A stretch of 46,655 nucleotides of DNA from JBDSKH01 sp050245915 (GTDB lineage: Bacteria > Actinomycetota > Actinomycetes > Actinomycetales > Microbacteriaceae): assembly GCA_050245915.1 (NCBI GenBank), contig JBFWWZ010000017.1:1-46655 (forward strand). Reading direction: 5' to 3'. Positions within the stretch are counted from its first letter, which is position 1. Every line of letters starts with the position of its first letter. The notes beneath the pieces were generated by a model that saw only the letters and a list, made by a program, of their open reading frames with translations, did no database searches and was not told where the DNA came from. The position numbers and the translations under genes are program-made. Shown piece after piece: positions 1 through 7,280 of this stretch.

Positions 1-114
1 CCGCACGGCGGGTTCGGCATGGGCCTGTCGCGGGTGATCATGCTGATGCTGCACCAGGCGTCGATCCGTGAGGTGACCTACCTCTTCCGCGGCCCGAACC
101 GGCTCACCCCGTAA
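1..114 (+). CDS. aspS: aspartate--tRNA ligase, C-terminal 37 residues (partial)
   Basis: The reading frame enters from the left edge and ends in TAA at 112-114. It carries class II tRNA synthetase motif 3 (GFGMGLSR) and an end of the kind NIREV..FPR..RLTP, here SIREVTYLFRGPNRLTP, which is typical of archaeal-type (often non-discriminating) aspartyl-tRNA synthetases. The protein charges tRNA(Asp), and in organisms with GatCAB also tRNA(Asn). The N-terminal OB-fold and most of the catalytic core lie outside the window, so the subtype is inferred from the last residues only. AsnRS is the main alternative because its C-terminus is similar. Confidence 0.8.
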   Translation, partial: PHGGFGMGLSRVIMLMLHQASIREVTYLFRGPNRLTP

Positions 115-127
115 CTCTCCCGGAGAG

Positions 128-133
128 TACCCT
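128..133 (+). promoter_or_regulatory. -10 element for a leaderless transcript of the YciI gene
   Basis: TACCCT lies exactly 7 nt before the ATG at 141, so transcription would start on the A of the start codon. No Shine-Dalgarno is present. A 15-nt near-palindrome of 7-bp arms (114-128) directly precedes it and may be an operator or the end signal of the upstream gene. Confidence 0.5.
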
Positions 134-140
134 CGGCGCC

Positions 141-488
141 ATGCAATTCGACGAGTTCGTGGTGTCGCTGCTGGTGCTGCGCGCCGACGCCCCCGTCTGG
201 GATGAGGCCACCGCCTCCGCGATGCAGGACGCGCACCTTCACCACCTCGCGATGCTCCACGAGCAGGGGCACCTGCTCGCGGCCGGCCCGCTCGATCACG
301 ACGGCTACCGCGGGCTGTCGATCCTGCGCGGCGACCTGGATGCGGTGCGCGCCCTCAAAGAGGCGGACCCGACCGTGCAGGCGGGCCGCTTCGATGTCGT
401 CGTGATGCCGTGGCAGGTTCCCGCGGGCGCGGTGCATTTCACGCCGACGCGCTTCCCGCACTCGATCGCCGACGTGATGGGCGACTAG
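141..488 (+). CDS. YciI family protein
   Basis: The 115-residue product has the YciI/DGPF (ferredoxin-like alpha+beta) layout: a first strand with FVVSLLVL, a helix containing HLHHLAMLHEQGHLLAAGPL and the conserved DGYRGLSIL strand. His residues 33-34 (HLHH) sit where the family places its putative active-site His. The biochemical role of most YciI proteins is unknown. It follows aspS by 26 bp but appears to have its own leaderless promoter. The family assignment is firm and the function is not. Confidence 0.8.
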   Translation: MQFDEFVVSLLVLRADAPVWDEATASAMQDAHLHHLAMLHEQGHLLAAGPLDHDGYRGLSILRGDLDAVRALKEADPTVQAGRFDVVVMPWQVPAGAVHFTPTRFPHSIADVMGD

Positions 489-570
489 GCGAGCGCGGCC
501 AGGCCGCGCTGGCGGCGCAACGTGAAACATGCGATCATGGTGCTGTTGTCAGCATTAGCTGGCAAAAGTG

Positions 571-607
571 AACCCGGCAGCTCTCCGGACGGTGAGTCGG
601 CCGGGTT
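571..607 (-). terminator. intrinsic terminator of the 617-1545 gene pair
   Basis: Inverted arms AACCCGGC (571-578) and GCCGGGTT (600-607) flank a 21-nt loop. Reading on the minus strand the hairpin is followed by CACTTTTGCC, a short U tract. It lies 10 bp after the stop of the minus-strand gene ending at 617. The rest of the 489-616 gap holds no ORF I would support. Confidence 0.55.
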
Positions 608-616
608 TCGCGCTGT

Positions 617-1153
617 CTAGGCGACTTCAAGATGCCGTGCGAGCAGCGGCGCCACGAGCTTCCGATGCTCGCCACCCTTCCCATGGGACCAGGCCACGAT
701 GTCGGGCAGCCACAGGAGAGGCTCCAAAGAGGGTCGCATGTGGTGGTAGCCGGCGGGAAAGCTGCGCCCGTTGAGTGCGTTGGCGACAACCACTCGGTCC
801 TGCCGATCCTGATCGCAGGATTCGATCGAGAGCCGCTCAACGGGGCGTTCAGCGATGAGACCGATCAGCTCTGCAAGAACGCGGTCGCGGTTCTCGCGCT
901 CGCTCGCGAGATGGTGCGCTCGCGAGACGATCAGCACTTCGATCCCGAGACCAGACACAGCACGTGCCAGGTGACGCTGCCGACTGGCGCTCTCCTTCGC
1001 CATGTGAAGCCGAGACTGACCGGGAAGCAGCAGGCCCCGCACTGACTTGCGCATCTCGGCAAGCGCGGCTGACGGAACGAGGGCAACAGCCATGGAGTAG
1101 CGGCCACGACCCATACTCTCGTCCGCGAAGCCGTGGCACGTGTCGGCCTTCAC
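617..1153 (-). CDS. hypothetical protein, possibly DUF3800-like
   Basis: A 178-residue protein starting at GTG 1153, which overlaps the upstream stop as GTGA. The N-terminus has FADESMGRGRYSMAVALV, resembling the D-E-S strand that opens DUF3800 (RNase H-like fold) proteins. LLLPGQSRLHMAKES follows, and the end has LWLPDIVAWSHGKGGEHRK, where DUF3800 members carry their last acidic residue and helix. These similarities are by eye and the catalytic function is unproven. It is translationally coupled to the small protein encoded upstream (1150-1545), so the two probably act together. Codon use matches the surroundings. Confidence 0.5.
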   Translation of the reverse strand: MKADTCHGFADESMGRGRYSMAVALVPSAALAEMRKSVRGLLLPGQSRLHMAKESASRQRHLARAVSGLGIEVLIVSRAHHLASERENRDRVLAELIGLIAERPVERLSIESCDQDRQDRVVVANALNGRSFPAGYHHMRPSLEPLLWLPDIVAWSHGKGGEHRKLVAPLLARHLEVA

Positions 1154-1545
1154 GTCGATTCGTCCCGCCGACGTGCCGTGACGATGACCCCGGGGTCCCG
1201 AAGGCTGACAGTGAGGACGCCGTCGTCGAGCACCGCATCGCGTCGGATCGACTCATCGAAGCTGAGCTTGTAGTGATTGAGGAACGCATTGCCGGAGAGG
1301 CTGTACGAGGTCCGATACTTGCTGCCCTGCGGCTGCAACTGATAGTGGTGGGGCTCGCTGCCATCGACCGGGCGAATTCCGATGACCTGCTCAGCCGGGT
1401 CGAAGAGTAGTTCGACGAATCGCGGCCCACCAAGCTGCTCGAAAGCGATCTGGTTCATAGAGATGCCACCTCGACGCTGAATGGTCAGCGTCGGGCCTTC
1501 CGCCGCGCCCGCACGCTTTTGCGTAAAGACCTCGAAGTTTGGCAT
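1150..1545 (-). CDS. conserved hypothetical protein, partner of the 617-1153 gene
   Basis: A 131-residue product. I choose ATG 1545 rather than TTG 1548 because GAGGTGGG lies at a good distance from the ATG. The sequence contains LTIQRRGGISMNQIAFEQLGG, then VELLFDPAEQVIGIRPVD, a pattern I recall from widespread small proteins of unknown function. The C-terminal half is polar and probably all beta. The stop overlaps the next start by 4 nt. A -10-like GATAGT (1568-1573 on the minus strand) could be the promoter of the pair. The gap 1546-1676 otherwise holds nothing I can name. Confidence 0.55.
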   Translation of the reverse strand: MPNFEVFTQKRAGAAEGPTLTIQRRGGISMNQIAFEQLGGPRFVELLFDPAEQVIGIRPVDGSEPHHYQLQPQGSKYRTSYSLSGNAFLNHYKLSFDESIRRDAVLDDGVLTVSLRDPGVIVTARRRDEST

Positions 1546-1676
1546 CAACCCACCTCATGTTGTTTCTACTATCCTGCCCAGGGTACACGGGATGGGTCTT
1601 CTTATGTGCTCGATTATGTGCGAGAGGGAACGGCGGAGCGCTTCAGCACCGTGGGGGCTTTCGAACGCTTCCGCCG

Positions 1677-2240
1677 CTACGCGTCAGCGCGAACACTCGC
1701 GGACGTCTCGCGCATCGCGCCCTGCATCTGCTCGACCGCGATCTCGAGGCGCAGGTCCAGACCGACCTCGGTGACCGTACCGTCCGACTGGATGCGGGTC
1801 GCAGCGTGAGAGACGCTCACCGGGTCGACGAGCTGGGCATCCAGCGCCAGCAGGGTCGGGATGAGACCGGCCAGTCCGCGCAGACCACCGGTCTGCCCGG
1901 GGCTGGCACTGAGCAGCAGCACGGGTTTGCCGTAGAGCCCTGTCGATCCGGCCAGCCAGTCGAGCGCGTTCTTCGTCACGCCGGAGGGCGCGTGCACGTA
2001 CTCCGGCGACGCGATCACGGCGCCGGCGCACGCCTCGGCGAGAAGCCGGAACTCCCGCACGACGGCCGGCAGCGAGTCCGGCCGGTCGAGCGAGGGGTCC
2101 ATGAGCGGAAGCTCTCGTACGAGATCGAGACCGACGAACCGGAACCGCGGAGCACGATCCCGAACGGCCGCAAGCAACGCACGGTGCAGGGACTCCTCGC
2201 GCAGCGAACCGCAGATCGCCAACACTGAGAGTTGCTCCAT
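1677..2240 (-). CDS. NADPH-dependent FMN reductase family flavoprotein
   Basis: A 187-residue flavodoxin-like oxidoreductase. The N-terminal strand and phosphate loop ICGSLREESLHRALL (residues 9-23) match the FMN phosphate-binding GS.R..S.N..L pattern. SPEYVHAPSGVTKNALDWL (about 79-97) matches the conserved PEYN.S.PG.LKNA.DW motif, with the second Asn of PEYN replaced by Val. Such enzymes reduce quinones, azo dyes, chromate or free FMN with NADPH in the cytoplasm. It follows the glutaredoxin-like gene by 9 bp, and a TAAGCT element 6 nt before its ATG suggests an additional leaderless start. Confidence 0.85.
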   Translation of the reverse strand: MEQLSVLAICGSLREESLHRALLAAVRDRAPRFRFVGLDLVRELPLMDPSLDRPDSLPAVVREFRLLAEACAGAVIASPEYVHAPSGVTKNALDWLAGSTGLYGKPVLLLSASPGQTGGLRGLAGLIPTLLALDAQLVDPVSVSHAATRIQSDGTVTEVGLDLRLEIAVEQMQGAMRETSASVRADA

Positions 2241-2246
2241 GACGGG

Positions 2247-2252
2247 AGCTTA
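2247..2252 (-). promoter_or_regulatory. -10 element for a leaderless FMN reductase transcript
   Basis: On the minus strand TAAGCT is followed by 6 nt and the ATG at 2240. The first TAA of the element is also the stop codon of the upstream glutaredoxin-like gene. Confidence 0.4.
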
Positions 2253-2489
2253 GACCCCGAGCGCGGCCCGCAGACGGTCTTCGTCGACCCGCCAGATCGT
2301 ATGCACCCGCCCGTCGATCAGCACCACGGGGATCTCCTCGGCGTAGGCGTCGAACAGCTCCGGGTCGTCGAGGATCGACTTCTCCTCGAACGGGACGTCA
2401 GGACGCTGCGCAAGCACCCCCAGGACGACCGCTCGCGCCTCGTCGCAGAGATGGCATCCCGGCTTGCCGAGGAGGGTCACGGAGGGCAC
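2250..2489 (-). CDS. glutaredoxin-like protein (DUF836 type)
   Basis: A 79-residue thioredoxin-fold protein starting at GTG 2489. It has the redox motif CHLC (residues 12-15), EIPVVLIDGR with the cis-Pro of glutaredoxins (IPVV), and a short C-terminal helix. Such proteins belong to the DUF836 glutaredoxin-like group. It probably exchanges dithiols with a low-molecular thiol (mycothiol in actinobacteria) or with partner proteins. It is divergent from a SerB1-like HAD gene with only 17 bp between starts. An equivalent gene lies near serB1 in mycobacteria, from memory. Confidence 0.8.
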   Translation of the reverse strand: MPSVTLLGKPGCHLCDEARAVVLGVLAQRPDVPFEEKSILDDPELFDAYAEEIPVVLIDGRVHTIWRVDEDRLRAALGV

Positions 2490-2494
2490 GCGTT

Positions 2495-2501
2495 TAGACT
2501 A
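2495..2501. promoter_or_regulatory. symmetric TANNNTA element serving two divergent leaderless genes
   Basis: TAGACTA reads as a -10 hexamer on both strands: TAGACT 6 nt before ATG 2507 (plus) and TAGTCT 6 nt before GTG 2489 (minus). Neither gene has a Shine-Dalgarno in the 17-bp gap. Confidence 0.5.
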
Positions 2502-2506
2502 GGCCG

Positions 2507-3277
2507 ATGCCCGAGGATCCGCCGACGACTCCGAGTGAGCGCCCGATCCTCGCGTTCTTCGATGTCGACAACACCCTGATGCGGGGCACCAGCCTGTTCC
2601 AGCTCGGCAGGGAGGCATGGAACAAGAAGGTCATCACGATGCGCGACATCGCCCCGTTCGTGTGGCATCAGATGCGGTTCATCCGCAAGGGCGAGAACAT
2701 GGGGCACCTCAAGACGGCGCGCGAGAAGGCGCTCGAGTTGTCGAGCGGCAAACAGCGCTCCGAGATCATCGAACTCGCCGAGGGCATCTGGCAGGAACGC
2801 ATCCAGCGCCGCCTCTACCCCGGCACCGTCGAACTCACCCAGGAGCACATCAGCAAAGGCCACGAGGTGTGGCTGGTGTCGGCGACTCCGTGGGAGATCG
2901 GCGACCTCATCGCGCGCAAACTCGGCCTGACCGGGGCGATCGGCACGCGCATCCGGCACGAAGACGGGGTGTACACCGGCGAGCTCGACGGCGAGGTCAT
3001 GCACCACGAGCACAAGGCGGCTGCCGCGAAAGCGCTCGCCATCAAGGCGGGAGCCGATCTCAGCCAGAGCTGGGCCTACAGCGACAGCCGCAACGACATC
3101 CCGCTGCTCGAGCTGGTGGGCAACCCGGTGGTCGTGAACCCCGACCCTATCCTCGCCCACCACGCGCACCAGAACGAGTGGCCGATTCTGCGGTTCACCC
3201 CGAAGAGCATCCGCGAGGCGCGGCGCCGGGTGCGGCGCGAGGCGCGTGCGGTGCGAAAGGAGAAGCGCCGGACCTGA
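2507..3277 (+). CDS. HAD-IB family phosphatase (SerB1-like)
   Basis: A 256-residue cytosolic HAD-superfamily hydrolase. Motif I is FFDVDNTLMRG with both catalytic Asp residues, motif II is the Ser of LVSATP, and motifs III/IV include YSDSRNDIPLL. The helical cap between motifs I and II is that of subfamily IB, which includes phosphoserine phosphatase SerB1. The end is a very basic tail (RRRVRREARAVRKEKRR). Phosphoserine is a possible substrate, but lipid or sugar phosphates are equally possible. Neighbouring proC, bS22 and HTH genes recall the mycobacterial serB1 region. Confidence 0.8.
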   Translation: MPEDPPTTPSERPILAFFDVDNTLMRGTSLFQLGREAWNKKVITMRDIAPFVWHQMRFIRKGENMGHLKTAREKALELSSGKQRSEIIELAEGIWQERIQRRLYPGTVELTQEHISKGHEVWLVSATPWEIGDLIARKLGLTGAIGTRIRHEDGVYTGELDGEVMHHEHKAAAAKALAIKAGADLSQSWAYSDSRNDIPLLELVGNPVVVNPDPILAHHAHQNEWPILRFTPKSIREARRRVRREARAVRKEKRRT

Positions 3278-3293
3278 TGGTCCGGCGCTCGGC

Positions 3294-3392
3294 TCACTTC
3301 TTGTTGCGACGCTGGTGACGCGTCTTGCGAAGCAGCTTGCGGTGCTTCTTCTTCGCCATGCGCTTGCGGCGCTTCTTGATGACGGAACCCAT
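3294..3392 (-). CDS. small basic ribosomal protein bS22 / AURKAIP1-COX24 domain protein
   Basis: A 32-residue ORF reading MGSVIKKRRKRMAKKKH and continuing with alternating Lys/Arg to ...QRRNKK. It matches the 33-residue actinobacterial protein found as bS22 on mycobacterial small subunits. A GAGGTGA Shine-Dalgarno stands 5 nt before the ATG. The protein binds rRNA near the decoding region (family knowledge). It stands next to an excisionase-like HTH gene, as in mycobacteria. It is too short for most gene finders. Confidence 0.85.
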   Translation of the reverse strand: MGSVIKKRRKRMAKKKHRKLLRKTRHQRRNKK

Positions 3393-3454
3393 GTTCACCT
3401 CATTCGAACGGATCGGACGGACCGCCGTCCTCATCCGAACCGCGGAAACCCTTG

Positions 3455-3492
3455 GGTTGAGTAGCGCTGCGCAGGCAGCGCGTGTCGAAACC
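3455..3492. repeat. dispersed inverted-repeat element, copy 1
   Basis: The element runs from GGTTGAGTAGCGC to CGTGTCGAAACC with a GC-rich hairpin between. It lies in the 112-bp gap between two minus-strand genes (3392 and 3505), just after the HTH gene, so it could end transcription of that gene. Confidence 0.7.
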
Positions 3493-3504
3493 TACCGCAG
3501 GAGT

Positions 3505-3708
3505 CTACGCGATGCCCTGGTCGCGCTGCGACTCGGGGATCGCGATGGCCGCCTCGAGCGCCGACTCCGGGATGCGGTACGAGCGTCCGAAGCGGACGGC
3601 CGGCAGCCGCCCGGACTCCACCATGCGGTAGACCGTCATGTTCGACACGCGCATGAGCTCAGCGACCTCGGCGACCGTCAGGAAGCGCACGTCGGACAGA
3701 TCGCCCAT
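3505..3708 (-). CDS. excisionase/MerR-type HTH DNA-binding protein
   Basis: A 67-residue protein made up almost entirely of a winged helix: FLTVAEVAELMRVSNMTVYR (residues 9-28), then MVESGRLPAVRFGRSYRIPE. This is the HTH_17/excisionase-like fold (related to BldC). Despite the family name no phage genes are nearby. In actinobacteria it is a chromosomal gene located beside bS22. An AGGAGG Shine-Dalgarno precedes the ATG. A repeat element follows its stop. Confidence 0.85.
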   Translation of the reverse strand: MGDLSDVRFLTVAEVAELMRVSNMTVYRMVESGRLPAVRFGRSYRIPESALEAAIAIPESQRDQGIA

Positions 3709-3792
3709 CCCCGCCTCCTGTGGTTGCTGTGACTCCTGTGGCTGAAGTCAACGTCTCAGGGTACGGGGTGCGGCGAGCCGGGGACAATCCCC

Positions 3793-4260
3793 TCATCGAC
3801 CCCACTTGGGGAGCTTGTCGCTGACGCGCTTCTGAGCGCCGACCAGCTTCTCCTGCGCGGCCTCCAGCGCGACGCGCGCCGAATGCGCCGTATCCGCCGC
3901 CGCCCGGCCGACGCGATCGGCGACGTCCGCCCCCGCCCAGGCGGCGAAGACTGTGGGGCCCGCCTCGGCATCCTGACCCGTCACGTCGGACGACCCGCCC
4001 TCGGCGAGGAACGGCGCGAGCCACAGCTCGATGTCGGCGAACGGCGCCCGGTCGAGGCGGTAGTAGCGGTGCTGGCCCTCTTCGCGGACGGTGACGAGCC
4101 CCGCCTCACGCAGCACCTTCAGGTGCTTGGAGACCGTGGGCTGGCTGATCCCCAGCTCGGACACCAGTTCGCTGACGCTCACCTCGCCCTCGCGGCGCTC
4201 CAGACGGGTGAGCAGCTCGCGCCGGGTTCCGTCGGCGAGCACGTCGAAGATATCGGCCAT
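3793..4260 (-). CDS. ArsR-family winged-helix regulator
   Basis: A 155-residue protein. Residues 1-75 form an ArsR-type DNA-binding domain: IFDVLADGTRRELLTRL, then VSELVSELGISQPTVSKHLK as the HTH and a wing with EEGQHRYYRLD. No metal-binding CxC motif is seen. The C-terminal half is Ala-rich and helical. It is transcribed divergently from the TrkH/TrkA genes with 49 bp between, so control of potassium uptake is a fair inference. TACCCT lies 5 nt before its ATG, suggesting a near-leaderless message. Confidence 0.8.
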   Translation of the reverse strand: MADIFDVLADGTRRELLTRLERREGEVSVSELVSELGISQPTVSKHLKVLREAGLVTVREEGQHRYYRLDRAPFADIELWLAPFLAEGGSSDVTGQDAEAGPTVFAAWAGADVADRVGRAAADTAHSARVALEAAQEKLVGAQKRVSDKLPKWGR

Positions 4261-4309
4261 ACCCCAGGGTAACTATGCTTCCCCAGGTCGGGACATAAAG
4301 GGATGTGAG

Positions 4310-5734
4310 ATGGGTTCGAAGCCCGTACTGCGCGAGACGCTTCCCGCGCGAGTACTCGACGCCATCGGCGACTTCGCCTTCCGCACGCCGGCACGGTTCG
4401 CGATCCTGGTGTTCGCCAGCCTCATCGGGCTGTTCACCATCCTGTTCTCGTTGCCCATCGCCAGCGCCTCCGAGGGGTCCGCGCCGTTCGTGGACGCCCT
4501 GTTCACCGCCGTCTCGGTGATCTGCGTGACCGGGCTGTCCACGGTGGACATGGCCACCTTCTGGTCGCCGATCGGGCACGTGTTCGTCTTCGTCGGCGTC
4601 GAGATCGGCGGCATCGGCGTGCTGACCCTGGCATCGATCCTCGGCCTCGTCATCAGCCGCCGACTCGGGCTGCGGCAGAAGCTGCTGGCCGCCGGGGACG
4701 CGAACCCGATGCGGATCCGCAAAGGACCCATCAGCGAGAACCAGGGCGTGCGGCTCAGCGAGACCGGCAGCCTGCTCGCCACCGTCGCGGTCAGCGTGCT
4801 CGTGATCGAGGCGGTCGTCGCGGCGCTGCTGTTCCCGCGCATGCTCATCGAGGGGGTCCCGCCGCTCGACGCGGCGTGGCAGTCGATCTACACCTCGGCG
4901 ATGGCGTTCACGAACACCGGGTTCCTGCCGACCAGCGACGGGCTCGAGCCCTACGCCCACGACATCTGGTACCTGGTGGTGCTGATGATCGCGGTCACAT
5001 TCGGCGCGATCGGCTTCCCGGTGATCTACGTGCTGCGCAAGCGCCTGCTGCGCCCCCGCCGCTGGTCGCTGCACGTGAAGCTCACCCTCGTCACGTTCGC
5101 CCTGCTGCTGGTCGGCGGGGCGATCGCCTACCTCATCCTCGAGGCCGGCAACCCGCGGACCATGGCCGATCTCGACCCCGGCCAGCGCATCCTGCAGAGC
5201 TTCTTCATCTCGTCGATGGCGCGCTCCGGCGGTTTCGCCACGCTCGACATCGGCTCGCTCGACGGCTCGAGCCTCCTCGTCACCGACATGCTGATGTTCA
5301 TCGGCGGCGGCTCCGCCTCGACGGCCGGTGGCATCAAGGTGACCACGCTCGCGATCCTGTTCCTGGCCGCATTCGCCGAAGCCCGCGGCAACGAGGAGAT
5401 GGAGGCGTACGAGCGTCGGATCCCGTCCGACGTGCTGCGCCTCGCGGTGAGCGTCGTGCTGTGGGGTGCGACAACGGTCGCGGCGGCGTGCATCGCGCTG
5501 ATGCTGATCAACGACGAGCCGCTCGATTACGTCCTGTTCGATGTCATCAGCGCGTTCGCGACCTGCGGGCTGTCGACAGGGTTCACCCAGAACGCCGGGG
5601 ACGCATCCCAGTATGTGCTGGCGGCCACCATGTTCCTCGGCCGCATCGGTACTGTGACTCTCGCCGCGGCACTCGCGGCGAGCACACGGCGGCAGCTGTT
5701 CCGCCGAGCGGAAGAAAGGCCGATCGTTGGTTGA
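4310..5734 (+). CDS. TrkH/KtrB-type potassium channel subunit
   Basis: A 474-residue polytopic membrane protein. The frame is open from 4091, but I start at ATG 4310, where AAAGGGATGTGAG can serve as ribosome site. Four filter loops with the invariant Gly are visible: CVTGLST, TNTGFLP, ARSGGFAT and TCGLSTG, the four M-P-M repeats of the Trk/Ktr/HKT superfamily. It conducts K+ (possibly with Na+ coupling) across the cytoplasmic membrane. Its stop overlaps the start of the RCK subunit gene by 8 nt, so both are made as a pair. Confidence 0.9.
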   Translation: MGSKPVLRETLPARVLDAIGDFAFRTPARFAILVFASLIGLFTILFSLPIASASEGSAPFVDALFTAVSVICVTGLSTVDMATFWSPIGHVFVFVGVEIGGIGVLTLASILGLVISRRLGLRQKLLAAGDANPMRIRKGPISENQGVRLSETGSLLATVAVSVLVIEAVVAALLFPRMLIEGVPPLDAAWQSIYTSAMAFTNTGFLPTSDGLEPYAHDIWYLVVLMIAVTFGAIGFPVIYVLRKRLLRPRRWSLHVKLTLVTFALLLVGGAIAYLILEAGNPRTMADLDPGQRILQSFFISSMARSGGFATLDIGSLDGSSLLVTDMLMFIGGGSASTAGGIKVTTLAILFLAAFAEARGNEEMEAYERRIPSDVLRLAVSVVLWGATTVAAACIALMLINDEPLDYVLFDVISAFATCGLSTGFTQNAGDASQYVLAATMFLGRIGTVTLAAALAASTRRQLFRRAEERPIVG

Positions 5735-6398
5735 CAAGATCGCACATGACGCGCCGGTCCTGGTGATCGGATTGGGGCGCTTCGGCGCCGCCACCGCGGG
5801 CCAGCTCGCCCGGCTCGACCGTGACGTGCTCGCCGTCGACGAAGACCAGGGCCTCGTGCAGAAGTGGTCGGAGCGCGTCACCCACGCCGTGCAGGCCGAC
5901 GCCCGCAGCATCGACGCGCTGCGGCAGATCGGTGCACAGGACTTCGCCATCGCCGTCGTCGCCGTCGGCTCCTCCATCGAAGCCTCGGTGCTGATCACCG
6001 CCAACCTCGTCGACCTGAAGGTCCCGCAGATCTGGGCGAAGGCGATCAGCCAATCGCACGGCAAGATCCTGAGCCGCATCGGCGCGAACCATGTGATCTA
6101 CCCGGAGGCGGAGGCCGGCGAACGCGTCGCCCACCTGGTGTCGGGTCGCATGATCGACTTCATCGAGTTCGACGACGACTTCGCCATCGTGAAGATGTAC
6201 CCGCCGAAGCCGATCCGGGGCATCTCGCTCGCCGAGTCGCAGGTGCGCCGCAAGTACGGCATCACCGTCGTCGGCGTGAAGAGCCCCGGAAAGGACTTCA
6301 CCTACGCGACGCCCGAGACCGTGATCTCGAACCACGACCTCATCATCGCGTCGGGCAACACGAGCGATCTGGATCGGTTCGCGGCGCTCAACAGCTGA
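5727..6398 (+). CDS. TrkA/KtrA RCK regulatory subunit
   Basis: A 223-residue cytoplasmic protein with one RCK-N Rossmann domain (VLVIGLGRFGAATAGQLA, residues 11-28, and an acidic VDED at the end of strand 2) followed by an RCK-C domain. The single-RCK size resembles KtrA or the actinobacterial CeoB/CeoC proteins. It gates the TrkH subunit in response to nucleotide ligands such as ATP/ADP, NAD(H) or c-di-AMP. I take TTG 5727 as start because GAAAGG stands 7 nt before it and no other start fits upstream of the nucleotide-binding strand. Confidence 0.9.
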   Translation: MVDKIAHDAPVLVIGLGRFGAATAGQLARLDRDVLAVDEDQGLVQKWSERVTHAVQADARSIDALRQIGAQDFAIAVVAVGSSIEASVLITANLVDLKVPQIWAKAISQSHGKILSRIGANHVIYPEAEAGERVAHLVSGRMIDFIEFDDDFAIVKMYPPKPIRGISLAESQVRRKYGITVVGVKSPGKDFTYATPETVISNHDLIIASGNTSDLDRFAALNS

Positions 6399-6399
6399 C

Positions 6400-6432
6400 G
6401 GTTTCGACACGCGCCTCCGGCGCTACTCAACC
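6400..6432. repeat. dispersed inverted-repeat element, copy 2 (likely bidirectional terminator)
   Basis: GGTTTCGACACGCGCC ... GGCGCTACTCAACC fills the 28-bp gap between the convergent stops at 6398 and 6427 and runs slightly into the second gene. The placement fits termination in both directions. Confidence 0.7.
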
Positions 6433-7257
6433 ACCCTGAGCCATCTCCTCCGCGCGGGCGATGGCGGATGCCGCGGCCCGGTCGAACATGGACGTCAGGT
6501 CCGCCTGCTCCATGACCTCGATCGCCCGCTGCGTCGTGCCGTTCGGAGACGTCACCCGCCGGCGCAGCTCCTCGGGCCCGACGTCCGACTGCTCGAGCAG
6601 CAGAGACGCTCCGAGGAATGTCTCCTCCACCATGAGCTTCGCCTGCGCCTCGTCGAAGCCGAGATTCCGTGCCGCCTCGGTGAGCCGCTCGATCAGGAAG
6701 AACACGTACGCCGGCCCCGAACCGGAGATCGTGGACAGCGCGTTCATCTGCTGCTCGGGAACCTCTACGACCGCGCCGACCGTCTCGAACAGCGCCCGCA
6801 CCAGGGCGGTGTGCTGTGCCGACGCGCGAGAGCCGGAGGCGAGCCCGGTGACGCCGCGCCGGACCACCGACGGGGTGTTCGGCATCGACCGGAACACCGC
6901 GTTCGGCACGATCGACTCCATCGTCTCGATCGTCACCCCCGCGGCCACCGAGACGACGAGAGCCTCCGGCTCCAGTGCGTCAGCGATCTCGCGCAGGAGG
7001 TCGGGCACCATCGCCGGTTTCACCCCCACCAGCACCAGCCGGGCGTCGCGCAGGGCGGCCCGGTTCGCATCCGGGGTCGTCTCGTGCGACAGCGAGGTCA
7101 CGCCGGGCAGCGAGCGCAACGGCTCGGCCTTCGCCTCGGTGCGGTTCGTGACCACGACGCCGCCGCCGGCGGCGCCGCTGTCGACCAGGCCGGCGAGGAT
7201 CGCGCCGCCCATCGACCCTGCCCCGAGGATGGCGATGCGCGGGAAAAGGCTGCTCAT
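6427..7257 (-). CDS. proC: pyrroline-5-carboxylate reductase
   Basis: A 276-residue enzyme that reduces pyrroline-5-carboxylate to proline with NAD(P)H, the last step of proline synthesis. The Rossmann loop IAILGAGSMGGAILAGL lies near the N-terminus and the C-terminal dimerisation domain has ALSTISGSGPAYVFFLIE, the P5CR signature. The ORF extends to 7290, but I start at ATG 7257, directly before the Rossmann strand, where TACACT 6 nt upstream predicts a leaderless message. It is divergent from a CDF transporter gene. Confidence 0.93.
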   Translation of the reverse strand: MSSLFPRIAILGAGSMGGAILAGLVDSGAAGGGVVVTNRTEAKAEPLRSLPGVTSLSHETTPDANRAALRDARLVLVGVKPAMVPDLLREIADALEPEALVVSVAAGVTIETMESIVPNAVFRSMPNTPSVVRRGVTGLASGSRASAQHTALVRALFETVGAVVEVPEQQMNALSTISGSGPAYVFFLIERLTEAARNLGFDEAQAKLMVEETFLGASLLLEQSDVGPEELRRRVTSPNGTTQRAIEVMEQADLTSMFDRAAASAIARAEEMAQGG

Positions 7258-7263
7258 GGTGCG

Positions 7264-7273
7264 AGTGTAGTTT
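7264..7273. promoter_or_regulatory. paired divergent -10 elements for proC and the CDF gene
   Basis: On the minus strand TACACT (7269-7264) is 6 nt before proC ATG 7257. On the plus strand TAGTTT (7268-7273) is 7 nt before ATG 7281. The two share the TA at 7268-7269. Both messages would be leaderless. The GGAGG next to ATG 7281 is too close (1 nt) to act as an ordinary Shine-Dalgarno. Confidence 0.5.
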
Positions 7274-7280
7274 TGGAGGC

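Noticed and set aside
3505..3708. Excisionase as sign of an integrated element
   Set aside because: There is no integrase, attachment-site repeat or phage gene nearby, and the gene is a standard chromosomal neighbour of bS22 in actinobacteria.
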